Positions 24,377-37,379 of a stretch of 64,000 bases of DNA are shown piece by piece. The notes below the pieces were generated by a model, which was given only the letters and a program-made list of their open reading frames with translations, was not told where the DNA came from and did no database searches. Within the stretch, counting starts at the first letter, position 1, and each line of letters begins with the position of its first letter. This DNA comes from Dermanyssus gallinae (taxonomy: Eukaryota > Arthropoda > Arachnida > Mesostigmata > Dermanyssidae), in NCBI GenBank assembly GCA_003439945.1, contig QVRM01007032.1, positions 1 to 64,000 on the forward strand, given 5' to 3'. The translations under genes were made by a program, and so were the position numbers.

Positions 24377-24446
24377 GGTCTCGAACCCAGTCCTCCCGAA
24401 TGCAAGGCAAAACCTTTGCCACTAAGCCATCTTGCTCGGTTCCTAT
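24036..24446 (-). mobile_element. tRNA-derived SINE, copy 3
   Basis: Complete head and body, with box A at 24419-24429 and box B at 24377-24387 on the minus strand. A (TA)n tract follows the 5' end at 24459-24498. Confidence 0.78.
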
Positions 24447-24454
24447 AGGTAAAA

Positions 24455-24497
<43 letters not shown>

Positions 24498-24501
<4 letters not shown>

Positions 24502-24665
24502 ATTTTTTGTATAAATTATTTTTTTGTATATTTAACTGTTGAACTGTTGTTTAGGACTAAGCGTTACAAATAAAAGATCTGCTGGTAAAGGTTTTTGGGA
24601 TCAATCAGACATTGAACCAGTCAGAAACAAAAATGTAAACATATGAACATATTATTTAAATAAAA
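24498..24665. repeat. second copy of the SINE-flanking segment
   Basis: This segment repeats 23438-23590 (AACATTTTTTGTATAAATT onward to the AAATAAAA end). It shows that the duplicated block included flanking DNA and was not a simple SINE insertion. Confidence 0.85.
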
Positions 24666-27600
24666 AGTGTCATGAAGAATCGATGGCAACTGATCATGAA
24701 TGCATCATATCCGTATAGGATTGTGCGTCTGGGTAGGTAGCGGCTCTGCCCAAGTTACCTGACGACGGTCGATCTTATAGAGATATATTCTCAACACAGC
24801 TGTCTTTAACAGAGTCGCTTATTTTGATCCGCCTATTTCTGTATCTCTCTAAAGCCTTGACGATTATTCACTGTTGTTGCGACTGCGACATTGCGAGGGA
24901 AACCTGTATGTATGTCGTCTCAGTTTTAGCGATGATCTTCAAACGCTCTCGCAGAGGCTGCCACAGCCATCAACATCAGCAGCAGCAGGTGTTACATGCA
25001 ACAGCATCCCTATGCCAACCAACAATGGTGCCTCGTCTGACGTACAATGCAGTCGTGGGCCACGTTTTATTTAGCAATGGTTGGAAGAAGCTTCAGAATA
25101 GGTGGATGGGGGGGGGAGAGGAAATGGAATTCCTCTGTTGGCTCGTGAAGGCAGCTTTTGAAGAACAAGCACGTAGTATTGTTGCTAGGCTCATGCGCTT
25201 TGCTTTGTGTCTGTACGAGTATGCAACCGCTGAGAAGACTTTTCAACATCAGGTAACACAAAGACATTCCACGCTGAGGATGAGTTGTTAGTTCTTCTGG
25301 CCGGGTGAAACGACTGGCACGTTTGCGCTTACATCCAGCAGACAGCAATGAAAAGACGACCGACAGCCAAAAACGCGGCCCAAAACCACATTGCAGAAAT
25401 TTGCCAATGGGCGCGAGAGAAGGGAGACAAAAACGATTCTAATAGTTACATAGAGCACATTGCATATCTCTCGGAATTTATTCAACTTGCGAACAACTAG
25501 GAATTACTATTTCCGCGACGTAAAAGTTCTATTGTACATTCGAGGACGGATGAACATTTTTAAAAAGCCAATAGAGTTTTGAAACGTTTCATAAGAGTCT
25601 AACCTAAAGAGGTGTGGTATTAGCTATATACGACGAATATATCTTCATCTTTATTCTAGCCAATTTTTATTCATGAATTCATATTACAATATTGTGTAAG
25701 TAAACGTGTACGTTTTAGAGACAAGCCTATTTTCAAAATGTGTCAAGTCATTTTATAAGGCAAGTGTTTTATTCAATATATATATATATATATAACTTAA
25801 ATATAAAAAAAACAGGGATAAAACTTTTGCTTACTCTTTAACTTCTATAAAGTGATATCATAATACAAATATTTACACGGTACAATGGCACGAGCAATGG
25901 AATGCATAGAACACTGTTTTAAATAAAGGTCACTTGGTTTTTATTTTCGACCGATTGCGCTTATGTGAAAACCTAAGCTTCTAAAAACTCTAAACCGCAC
26001 AATATTAGTGCCGTAGAAGCTATATAATGTCGTTCACATTAGCTAAGGTTATTCGTAGTTTCTACACATTATTGTTTGAATTATATAAGCTGACAAGAAC
26101 TCATCTGCCGTTCCAAACTGCAAATCGCACAAAATTACGTAGTTTTGCTACTCCTTGACTTCAATGGGAATGTTATTAATTTATTATTGCGATTCAAGGC
26201 ACTAAACACTAAGTGTATATATAAACTAAGCGTTTTAACGAAAAATCTTCAGTTTCTTTCCGACATTTCCTTGAGTTCAAACATAAACCAAGAAATAAAC
26301 TCAGTAGGGCTTCCAAAATAAAGGTAACAATTAATTTTAGAAAAATCCTAAAAGAGAGATATGGCGTGTCCATGGAACAATGGATACATTAGTAATTCCA
26401 CATTGTTAATCAGGTTCAAAAAGCGTTGGCGAGAGCAACCTATTCATAAACAGGCTAACGATCTAGCTTAATTGTAAATTCCGAAGTTAGCAAGGTTATA
26501 TTTCTATGCTAATAATTATGAATATAACTAATCTAATTTACTATTAGTTTCATCGTTAGTTTTTGTTTTATTTCATAAGCACTAATATTTGGACCGTGTG
26601 TTTCTACTACCACAAATGTCGTCACATGTATTACTTATATTTATTATGTTTATTGTTATATTTTTTACTTTTATAGGCTTTTGCTATCACCGCTACAATA
26701 TACGTCATAAACTTTTATTCAGCATTTCTTTCTATGCCCGCGTCATTTGTTTCATGAATAATTATTCATTATTTTAATAAATACGATAGCAATAATTAGT
26801 ATGTCTTTGATAGTATCAATGTCAGCACAACAACAAAGATTAAGAATACAAGAGAAACTACTAAGAAATTATATAAAGCACTAACTAAGTTACGACAGAA
26901 AGTATAAGCTAAGTTTGCCTAAGGCGTGTGTAGCAACCATCTAGTTGTTCAACAAATACTATATGTATATGAAAAAACATAATATTACTGACACATATGG
27001 AATATTGCATTGCAGCGTTGATGAGATACAATTTTATTTATTATATATCACCGCCAATTAAAATGTTGCCATTCTATTAAATTGGTAATACTAGCGCTTG
27101 TTATGTTTTTTTAGTAACGTGTGCTAAACGAGCAGCCGGAATATCTCTGATCAGCAATATTTAGGTTGATTTTATTATCTCTTTGTAGGCTCCATGGAGG
27201 CCTTCTGGTATTTTTGGCGATTTTTCTGCCGGGCAAGAGTTTTTCGATAGCTTTGTTTCGAAAAATATAGGCAGTTGTGTGAAGGGGACGCAAGTTTTCT
27301 TCTTGTAAAGGCTCACTTTGATTCCATGAACAGCGACGGCTGTTTCTCTGTTTTAATTAAAATCAACTTTAGTGTAAATCCCAGAAACGTTTCCGCTTAA
27401 AATCCCAGAAACGTCTCCGTTTAAAAAAGTACATGGAACGATTAGAGAGAGAAAAACACACTAATCTGCGGCGGCAAGCTGATGCATAAAATATTTACTG
27501 TAACTAGAATGCCACTCGCATGACCACCGCGTGCATTCATTTAAGCTACGCCGAGAAATACTGCACTAATTACGTGAGGTTCGGCTTATTTCATACCCGT

Positions 27601-30600
27601 TTGCTCACAACACCAATAATAAGGCCCAAAAACCCAAAGCAAATGTAGAATTTGCTGGACAAAAGGCGAGCACCAATAATACGAGGAGATTTCAAACAAA
27701 TGCAGGAAACAATGCGTATTTTTGAACTGCAATGTGTATATTTCTCTTAATTTATAAGGCAATCTGGAGAGTGTAAGCAGGGAGTCTACGAAGGCACCAA
27801 ATGGCCTCGATGGAGTTATATTCGCATGCACTATACGTATAATTCTGACGCCGTCTGTTTTGCCATTTGCATTTAGAGCCTTTCTAGATTTATCTATTTC
27901 TTGGTTTATACAGCGATAAGTTAAGAAATTTAGACAAGGAGAAATTGTCGTTTGTACGTCTCCGTCCTTTTATTTGCCTGTTAGCTCTTTTTTTTTTGGA
28001 TAAACTAGCTCTTGATTTACTGCTAGCTTATGATGTTCTTCTATGGGTGTCCTTCGTAAGCCGACAGGAGCAGGCTGAGGATTATAACCAATGTGACTTT
28101 GACACGCGAAAACCATGAGGTCGTCTTATGCGCTAGCTGGTTCGCTAGATGAAAAAAGACTACTCGAGATCACGCTAGCATGCTGTCAGGACAGGGCATG
28201 CAAGCGACCTGCGGTCACATGCAGAGTGACAAGTAGTCACCCCACCTAGCGAACCACCTGTTGACCAATTGCCGCGGTTCACGCAATGACCTGCCCCTGC
28301 ATCATGTAGTCGACGCAAACCGATTGGATAGTCGTTCTTTTAAGCATATATATGTGTATACATCACCATCTCAATACCATGGAATTATAGACGGTAGTAT
28401 ATATAGAATTGTTGCCTGTACACAAAGTTTACACAAATACTCCGAGAAAATCGAATGGAGGTTCGCTCATGCACAAGTATTTATTTTATTTCGAAGCCAT
28501 AAACAGCGAGTTTTAATTTTTAATTTAGTATCTTTTTTATAGTTGCAATTTAATTTAGTATATTTGTTTATAGTTGCAGCGCCTCCAGTTACTAAATAAA
28601 CGTTATTGACTGGAATAATAGGCAACTCAAATATTTAGACGAAATTAGGGATGATGAAATGGAACAAAGAAGATGTTGGGGCTCCTGAAACTTCTACTGT
28701 CTGCTGCCTTAGCCGAAGCCAGTATTATTATTCCTACCGAGATATGGAATTAGATAGAGACAAAAAGCCACCGTTTATCGACAAAAAAGGAGCGGACTGG
28801 TAAAGCGGTTTATACGAAACACAACGGGCCTTATGACAACAGCTAAACAATTTGTAAACGGCAGCCTATGGCTTATTCAAAAATAGTTAGTATCATTGAA
28901 ATCCATAGTTTTACTTCTCAAACTACAGCCGGATAGTTCCTAGGTTAATGACGCTACTGGAAACGTGGTGAAAGTTATGAATTCCCTACCGAGGGAAAGA
29001 AAAACAGTCAGATTTCTTATTGATCCCCCTCCACAGGAGGTTCGTAAATTCGATTGAGCTTTCCCAATCCGAAAATTTTGTCTTTGATACAAATTCATCA
29101 AAAGTCATATTACTGTGAGTGTTATTGATTATTTAGAAGCCGCATTTTTGAGCTGTATTAAGCATCCTTACTAGAGACCATGATATCACCGTTGAATCAA
29201 ATTTGCATATATAAGCGCTGATACCGCCATTGCCTTCTAGAGTATTTATTTACCCTTCTAAAATGTTTTTACCCATTCGTCGGTAGATTTTTGCCTTCGG
29301 ACCGTTTTCTGTATATCCAGATACTTCGTTGGGTTTATGAGCCATATATATATATATATATATATATGCCTGTCTGCTCTATCAGTTGCAGCAGCCCCTG
29401 TACGTCAAGGCGAATCAGTGACCCAAAACGCTTGTTTGATTCGTGCACTATCGTACTCCTTCTTGGACTCAATTAAGGTCCATTTCCAGCCCGATGCTAA
29501 GAGTATCCCGATTAATAACTTTTGGTCTTATTCGAGCGTGGAGCGGGCCACACTGACCTCGTGCCTTTAGGCGCCGGCATGCATTATTATGATAGACACA
29601 CGACCGCACACATGATACAAATGCAGTGGCCTGCGTGTCTAAACGACATATGTAACAGACACGCACATTAGGCAAGAGCGATACCGCGTTAAAACCAAAT
29701 GGCACGCAAGGGGAGAGCTGATGTATAAATGCGGAACTCGGACATGGTGCGGTATCAGTAGAGAGGACACGTGAAGATAAAGAAAAAAAGAGAGAATTAA
29801 AGGCGACGGGGTAGACAAGCTTCTGATAGGCAACACTTGCTATGCAGTAATCTAGATCTGTGCAGAACCCAGTTTTGCCCTCAGAACTACTTTTTCTTGT
29901 ACACAAGTTCTTACTGTTCGGTTTTTCGGGGTTTGCCATTCCATGTTTAAAATCTATGCTTTAATATTGTGAATTGGGTAGGTGAAATATACGTGAAAAA
30001 GATGTGTTTTTATTTCGCTGCAGCTTTGAACTAAATTTACGATGTCTTGTCACTAATAACAAAACAGAGATCAAATACACCTGTTTTTGTCTAGCATGCG
30101 CAAATTTTCTTGAAAGTGCTCTTTTAAGCGAAACAAGTTGAACAAAATAATTATACAGCACAAAACTTTTGAAGAAGAAGGCGAACTAAAACTGTTTTAG
30201 ATCATTTGGTAAACAAGGTATTAAGTACTCACTGGCAAATTTTGGCAAGCTTTATTTGTCTAAAATAAATTTCAAGAAAAAATAATAATAACATCACTGC
30301 AGAGTTTTACAAAGCTTATAAATGGCATTGAGAGGGTACAAATTTATCAGACGGATATCGAAAATATGTAATATTCCTCGTAAAAACGTATCTCTTGTGC
30401 CAATACGTACGTTACACGAACGAGGTGATCTGTCGCTGTATAAAAATTGTGTTGTCTCGGGACTGACCAGACCATGTTTAAACATATAAATAATGGACTG
30501 CGAAGTGGTGTGAATGTTAGATCACTGGAAGTTGCGCGCTCAGTGAAGGTAAACAACACATTCTCGTGGAGAGTTCCACGAAGTTTGCGAAGTCGACAGA

Positions 30601-31640
30601 CCTGATGTATGTTCTAATTATATTCAGAGGTTAAATATTTTGTTAAAAACAAGAAAACTAAAAAATTAGAATCTGTTTTTTATTTTATTTAAACATTATA
30701 GCATCCCTACCTGATTTGTCCAAAAGTTGTCACCGCGCGTCACCCTAAGTGAGGTCCCAAAATCGTTTTTGTGGATCAAATGCAGTTTACCGTCTCTCCA
30801 ATGATGTCTTCATACATTTATTTTTTTCTGGATTAGGCCCGTCGACTCAACTCACAATCATTCAATGACGGCACCATTTTTGGCCACCACATGGCGTGAC
30901 GCTAATTAATTAAGCCTTAACTATCTACTAAGGCAAGCTATGAACACTGCTTTGAGGCAGCTTTGCCTATCTGTCGTAAAACGTAAATATTTAAAGTATC
31001 GCTAGAGCATATAGAATTTTTTTTTTCCCAGAAATAAAGTTAAAGGAGAGGACCCAGGTAACCGTTTCAACATGAATCATTCACCTAACACCGATAGGTA
31101 AGTATATCATAGTTAGTACCTTAGCGTCCTAACTTCTCAGATTACAGAGAAGGCTTGGCAATTCTAAATTCCTATAGTATTTTAGGGAGAACAGTACACC
31201 AGCATCTGAAGAGTTTAGCGAGCAGTAAACGATTTTTATAAACAAAAACACTGATACAAATTCCGGATGGTACTGCGTACAAAAATTTAGATACTGTGTA
31301 CATAAATTGAGGTAAGGGGCAACCTACAAGTCAGCATTACTGTTGTGTGCAGGCGCGACGTTATGCGACAACTATAACACGTAGAGTTTTTAGTGCGTAC
31401 AAAGACACTAACAACATCAGTCTCCGGACACAACCGTGCACCACCTGTAAAACCATTTTTACGGTCTTTTTTCTAAACAAGTGAACAAGTTGGACGTTAC
31501 AAATATTTGTAGACATAGGAGGGTTAAAAAACGGCGACAGTATATATAATAATATATATATAATATACAATATTCAGTAATACAACGAGTCCAGTGCTCG
31601 CATTTAATAAGGAAAACGGGATATAACTTAAAGGAGTATA
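24666..31640. other. long AT-rich stretch with no recognised gene
   Basis: I find no reading frame with family resemblance, no tRNA-like boxes and no transposon motif. Small tandem duplications occur near 27380-27425 (AATCCCAGAAACGT twice) and 28520-28575 (AATTTAGTAT and TTTATAGTTGCA twice). Short TA tracts lie near 25778 and 29345. It could be intergenic or a large intron. Confidence 0.4.
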
Positions 31641-31649
31641 AATATATAT

Positions 31650-33991
31650 AGAGACTCCGAGGACTCATCGCCAAAAGTAAAGCCCGAGCGGAGAAGAGCT
31701 GATAGACGCGGTGGAGAGCGACGTATGGGGCCTGCCGTACCGAATAGTTATGGCCAAACTCCGGAGACCTCCCCCGAAACTCCCCCCGGATGTGCTGCGG
31801 GAGACTGTAACCGGTCTTTTTCCGGCACAGCCGCGGAGAGAAAACGAGGAGTTCTCGGTCACCCCGGAAAACATTCCGGAGGTGACGCTGGAGGAGGTCG
31901 AACAAGCTCGGAATCGGTTGGCAACTGGTAAAGCGCCCGGCCTAGACGGAATTCCCCCAGAGGTAGCGAGGCTACTGGTCAAAAGGTGGCCTAAGGTCTT
32001 CCAAGACCTTGCCAACAAGCTTTTGAGAGAGGGGAGATTCCCGAGGCTGTGGAAAAGGGCAAGCCTGGTTCTAATCCCCAAACCCGGGAGGAAGACGGGG
32101 CCTTCGGCTTACCGGCCCATATGCCTCATTGACGCCATGGGTAAGCTCCTGGAGAACGTTATAGTCAAGAGACTAAACGACGAGATTCAGGAAAAGAACG
32201 CCCTATCAGATGCCCAGTACGGCTTCCGGAAGGGCAGATCCGCATTAGGGGCTCTAAAGAAGGTTCTGAACGGGCGGGTGAGGAGACTATGAAGACCCCT
32301 AAAACAAGGGGATTCGTGCTCCTGATCCTCCTGGATGTCAAAAATGCCTTCAACACAATGAATTGGAAAGTAATTGTGGAGGCGATGAAGAGGAAGGGCT
32401 TTTCCCTCTACCTCCGTCGAATGATTTCATCCTACCTGGATGACAGAGGCTTGGTTGCAGGGGGGCAGGAGTACGAGGTTACTGCCGGAGTCCCACAGGG
32501 CTCGATTCTAGGACCCGTGCTCTGGAACATAGCTTACGACGGGGTGCTCGAGATCCCAGGTCTCCCGTATGGGGTGGAGACGTTGGCGTACGCCGATGAC
32601 CTTGCACTCATGATAACGGCCAGGACCGAAAGAGCCCTGGAGAGCGCCGCCAATGAGGCCTTGTCAATGGTGTCCGAGTGGATGGAGTCCCATCACTTGA
32701 AACTGGCACCCGACAAGACGGAGGCGATGTACCTAACAGGCAGAAAGAGGACGACCGGCATTAACCTCGTGATGGCGGGCCACCCGATAGAAATCAGAAA
32801 GAAGGTAAAGTACCTTGGGGTCATGCTAGACACCGGACTGACCGGATCGGCACACGTTAAGTACGTGGCCGAAAAGGCCCAAAGGGTCTCCCTGAACCTG
32901 GCGCGTATCATGCCTAGGGTCGGTGGGGTGGCTGAGGTGAAAAGAAGGCTCCTGGCCTCGGTGGCCGAATCAACGGCGCTATACGCAGCCCCAGTCTGGG
33001 GGGACATGGCAATGCGGACGGCGAAAAATAGGGGGGCACTAAGGTCGACCCAACGAACGCTGGCAATCAGGGTAAGCCGGGCGTATCGAACAGTCTCGAC
33101 CGAAGCTCTCCTGGTCCTAGCCAAAATGCTGCCATGGGACCTCCTAGTGGCTGAACGAAGTAAAATGTATCTAGACGAAGGTCTGGATCTCACCAGGGCC
33201 AGGAGTGCCACCATATCGGCCTGGCATGAGGAATGGGCGCAGGTAAGACCCGGTGTGACCACAGGGAGCTGGACCAAGAGTCTGATACCGGACCTCAGGG
33301 TATGGTATGACCGCCGACACGGGGAGCTTTCCTACTGGACGACTCAGGTTCTGACCGGACACGGCCAGTTCCAGAGCTACCTGTCAAGGATCAAGAAGGC
33401 CATCAGCGATATCTGCGTACTGTGCGACTCTGGAGAAACGGACAACGTAGAGCATACTGTTCTGCGGTGTGATGCTCTCAGGGAAGCACGGGACGCAGCA
33501 ACCAACCGCTGTGAGGGGCCGACCCATCAAGGAGGTGGTCTCCCATATGATGACTTCGGCGGAGGCATGGAGGGAGGCGACGAACTTGTTCGACGCTGTT
33601 TTGACACTCAAGACAGCCAAGGAAACGGCCAGGCGGGAGAGGTTTGAGCGGGTCTCTCGGGAGAGTGGTCGAGACGAGGAGCCGAGGGAGGGGGGAGGGG
33701 GTGGGGAGCAGCCAGGCCCTCATGGTCTCGACGCACCCTCACAGGACGGATTACAAAATGGCATCCCCCTATCCAACCGCAGGTAGACATGCGGGATGAT
33801 AGTAAGGGATAGAGCTGATTGAAGGAGAACGGCAGGGACGCCTCTCCCACGGTTTCGATGTAATGCCAAAGTAATACCGAGCCTGGGGGGGTGGGGAGGA
33901 ATCCGGGTTTAGTGGGTTTGCGAGTCTCACACTAGTCACGCAGGCTGCTAGTGGCGCATGTGCAATCATGCATTACCGAAACCTCCCAGAA

Positions 33992-34023
<32 letters not shown>
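31650..34023 (+). mobile_element. 5'-truncated R1-type LINE with poly-A tail
   Basis: The fragment starts abruptly after a TA tract inside the region between endonuclease and reverse transcriptase, and ends in 31 A residues at 33993-34023. It is GC-richer than its surroundings. The 3' untranslated part (33708-33964) recurs at 47002-47256. R1 elements classically target ribosomal RNA genes, but this copy sits in unrelated DNA. The 5' truncation and intact poly-A are typical of target-primed reverse transcription that stopped early. Confidence 0.9.
31693..33786 (+). pseudogene. R1-type LINE ORF2 (reverse transcriptase and C-terminal zinc knuckle)
   Basis: The frame begins with EELIDAVESDVWGLPYRIVM, then LATGKAPGLDGIPPEVAR, YRPICLIDAMGKLLE and YGFRKGRSALGALKK. 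A one-base-type shift near 32265 moves to the frame that carries LLDVKNAFNTMNW, AGVPQGSILGPVLWNIAYDG, the catalytic block LAYADDLALM near 32586, and the post-RT thumb region. The C-terminal CVLCDSGETDNVEHTVLRC is the cysteine/histidine region typical of R1-type ORF2. A second shift near 33500 leads to the last segment (VSHMMTSAEAWREATNLFDAVL), which ends at 33786. Both catalytic aspartates are present; only the two shifts and the missing endonuclease break the gene. Confidence 0.88.
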
Positions 34024-34025
<2 letters not shown>

Positions 34026-34597
34026 TTGGCCAACCATCTCCCAGCTAATGGAATACGTAGGCATCCAACATACGTTTTGGGAAACATTACTTGTTACAAG
34101 GCTGCTACGAACTGCAAGTATCGATTCTTGCTGTTAGTAATGTGGTAGAGTCATGTCTTAAGTTCTTCATTGCCCTATATATGATACTCGCTTAATAATT
34201 AAAATAAAGATATCGTTATTTAAGAACATCAAAAGCTATAACATTTATTTTCTACCTTTAAAGTAGCTTGATTCGACATCAACATTATATGAACTGTATA
34301 AAATATTACAAATGTACAAATGTCCTTTCTCCAAGTTATATTCGGAACGAAACGTGCATGAGCTTTTATCTCTCGTCCGCTTTTAAATTTAAACTACTAA
34401 ACTTTTGTAATCCCTTTAGAGCTACATTGCCTTGACTTCTACGACACAGCTTGCCACACAACTTGGCTAGTCTTCAATTGGTTTGTTGTTGTTTATTAAA
34501 AACCCTTCTCGCGACGTAGTAATAACGACGCGCATCATCCGCGACATAAAAGAAGCAGTGCATAGTATAAGCAAGTACGCCTGCCTTTGATGTCTCG

Positions 34598-34641
<44 letters not shown>

Positions 34642-35130
34642 AAGAAATATAGTAACCGTGTAGTCTGTGGCGCTCTAATTTCCGATTCCGGCACGACTTA
34701 TCTACTAAATGTACATACACATAAGCACATATACACATATAGATGTTTCTTACAACCTTACTCCTTGGATAGCTATTTGGCTGTATAACATTAGACAATT
34801 ATTCTAGTCACATAACAGCGGAGCCCTTGAGAGTATGTCCGCTGTGGTGCTAATGTTACGTTATAGCAAGCTATTTATGACACAAGGTTTGCGCAATTAC
34901 TAATTTAACTATTTTTCATTTACATGCAATTCGACCAAGCAAGAGCACTTACTGGTTTTGACTAGTTTATGCCTTAAACCTCGTCTCGCTAAAACTTTGC
35001 TGATACCGTTGTTTTTCCTCTTACTGCTGCTGGGTAATTGTGGACTCGGGACCCAGTCAATAGCCCAATAGGTGCGACCACCTTTCATTGTTAGATAAGG
35101 CACTCTGTCTAAAATGTCACTAACCTTATA

Positions 35131-35164
<34 letters not shown>

Positions 35165-35296
35165 AGCAGGGTCTATCATAACAATATGTGCTTATTTTAT
35201 GGTTTGGTAGAACTCGGCAGGAATTTTTTTCCAATGGATAATTATTGACCCTTGACGCAAATTTTCACGTGCAAAATCGTAAAAGTCTGCCATTAC
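34024..35296. other. no gene recognised
   Basis: AT-rich sequence with (TA)n tracts at 34600-34638 and 35132-35162. Frames here have no family resemblance. Confidence 0.4.
34600..34638. repeat. (TA)n microsatellite
   Basis: Pure TA tract. Confidence 0.9.
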
Positions 35297-35722
35297 GACA
35301 AAAAATGTACGCCTGACTATTCTCAGGCAATAGCAAATCTATTCCTCATCATGGTCGTATCAAAGTGATAGTACTGCGTTACGTAGTTGCCAAGTAACTA
35401 AGGTCTTTCGACAGCCATCGTTGTTAGCTTTCAGTTGCTTTCACCTTGCAAGCCCTAAAATTATGCCAAGACGTTTCCGCATCTTCTTTCTATTGAAAAA
35501 ACCTATTTTCTTGTCGAGTTCTACGAAAACTCAAAATATGGACCTAACGTTCTGATACATCCTTGGCGGAGCAGGCCAAAATTCTAGCAAGTATGCATGC
35601 CTTTACTCTCGATATGGCTGCATCTACGTAACGCAGCAATATTAGTTTAGTACAAAATGATGGGCATTTAATTTGCTATTGCCTGAGAATAGTTATTTGG
35701 GTGTGATTTTTTTTTTTTATCA
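35297..35722. mobile_element. foldback (MITE-like) element
   Basis: A perfect 23-bp inverted repeat (35316-35338 and 35671-35693, ACTATTCTCAGG inward) is flanked outside by A-rich ends, and the resemblance continues inward for about 80 bases with differences (CATCAT, then CTGCGTTACGTAG on both arms). The whole unit is about 425 bp with no coding capacity. Long, partly diverged terminal inverted repeats fit a non-autonomous DNA transposon. The transposase partner is not identified. Confidence 0.6.
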
Positions 35723-36041
35723 AAACAATATATTGAATTTATATGACTTTCCTTAGTCCTGCTATTCGCTTATTGTTAGCGTGCGTCAGGTGTCATTCAG
35801 ATTATGCAGAATACCGAACACGCCGGTATTCTGCATATCGGTTCCTTCATGCGTTGACTGGTTCTCCCGCAAACAGAAATTTTGCACAACTATGTGGTAG
35901 AAAAAAGACAGAACAGCTACTTTTATAAATTTCATGCTCTTTTTTAAACAAGACGTCTCTGCCCCTTCCTTTAATTAAAAAAAATGCCGAGTTTTAGCAA
36001 ACCTTACAATAAATACATATTGTTATGAAAGACCCAGCATA

Positions 36042-36089
<48 letters not shown>

Positions 36090-36271
36090 TAGATTTGCGA
36101 CTCGATCAAGCTAATTTAGAAGAGCGTTCAACTGCTAGTCTGCAGCTCTATGCATTTACATCTGTACACGGTGCGGTGGGTAAATTAGTATGAAGCTCAC
36201 GATAGCCCATAGATATATGCAACTGCTGTACAAGAGTGATATACAAATGAATGCGTAGCTTTGTTACACGC
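35723..36271. other. 3' flank of the DMRT gene
   Basis: No frame of interest. On the minus strand an ATTAAA word near 35971 lies about 300 bases beyond the stop codon of the DMRT gene and is a possible weak polyadenylation signal. A hairpin (35803-35837) and a (TA)n tract (36046-36083) lie here. Confidence 0.4.
35803..35837. repeat. perfect 13-bp hairpin, 9-base loop
   Basis: TATGCAGAATACC at 35803-35815 is followed after GAACACGCC by its exact reverse complement at 35825-35837. Confidence 0.8.
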
Positions 36272-36642
36272 TTAGCTTTTCGTTAGCAATGATTCAATTG
36301 AGAACGGGTTTGTTGTATCCCTGTCGTCCTGCGACCTCTGTTGATGATCCTCTTCTTGCTGTTGTTGTTGCTGTTGCTGCCGTTGTTGTTGTTGCTGCCG
36401 TTGTCGCATTGCAGCTTGCGTAAGAAGTACGAGATTAAGCTGCTGTTCAGGAGTTAGAAGCTGAGTTTGAAGCAGACCGCCAGTAAGCAGGGGTAGATTT
36501 GGCAATTGTTGTGTCGACGGCAGCATGGTGATCTGCTCAGGTGGCGAACTACAGGTTCCAACGGGCGAAGGCATCATCGAGCATAAGAGCGGATATCCAG
36601 TCAAATTTGTCGATGTAGAAATGTCGGCCGGATTGGAAAGGT
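36272..36642 (-). CDS. DMRT exon 3 (Q-rich, eh1-like end)
   Basis: The acceptor AG lies at 36644-36643, about 36 bases after TGCTAAC, a perfect branch-point match, and no other AG lies between. Joining G from exon 2 with AC gives D143 and an open frame to the stop at 36272. The exon encodes a proline/leucine-rich part, [20 protein letters not shown], the Q tract, an acidic patch and the FSIESLL end. Confidence 0.85.
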
Positions 36643-37326
36643 CTTCAACACATATGTATTCAGAGACAAATGAGCAGGTTAGCATTTTTATTATTAGGGC
36701 TAGCATTAGATTACTGAGCAAACCTTCAAAAACGAGATGGCACCTATAAATATGTCGCGTAAGTTTTGTAGAGATACTTTGCAACTTGAAGATGGATTAT
36801 ATACATATAGGCTGTACAACGTTTTACCTAACGTCCTATTAAGTTACGTTTTGCCAGTCCTTTCAACCCTCCTCCCATACTACTTTTTCATTCTCCTACA
36901 CTCTACTACTGGGTAAAGTCTGAATATTTGAATTTAGTGCAAACCCTATTGGACTGGAAAGGAAAACCCATTATGAAAACTACACGAAAATCAATCAAGA
37001 CTAGTGCCAACTGACCTAATGGACTGTGCCCTGCGGTCACGCTCATAATAGGGCTGATCGCGGGATCGATAGCGGTGGGCATGGTAGTAGTCGAAATAGC
37101 GGTAGTGACGCTATTTCTGTGTTCTGGACTTGTAGGTGATCTCGAGCGCGCGTGGCCTGCTGAGGTACAGCCAGCATGGACGTCGAGCTCTTCCGGCGAC
37201 TCCTCGACGAAACGTTTCGCCGCCCTCGCCGCACTCTCAGATGCTTGCTGTTGCCTGTTATCGAGTAAAAAAACGTTGGTCGATAAGCAAACGCGCACAC
37301 CACACACATTCATATATATATATATA

Positions 37327-37379
<53 letters not shown>

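Noticed and set aside
23525..24665. Repeats that might suggest a CRISPR-like array
   Set aside because: Units are long, directly adjoining or fused to flanks, lack spacers, and the genome is eukaryotic.
32693..33277. A 194-codon minus-strand frame
   Set aside because: It is the shadow of the R1-type reverse transcriptase on the plus strand.
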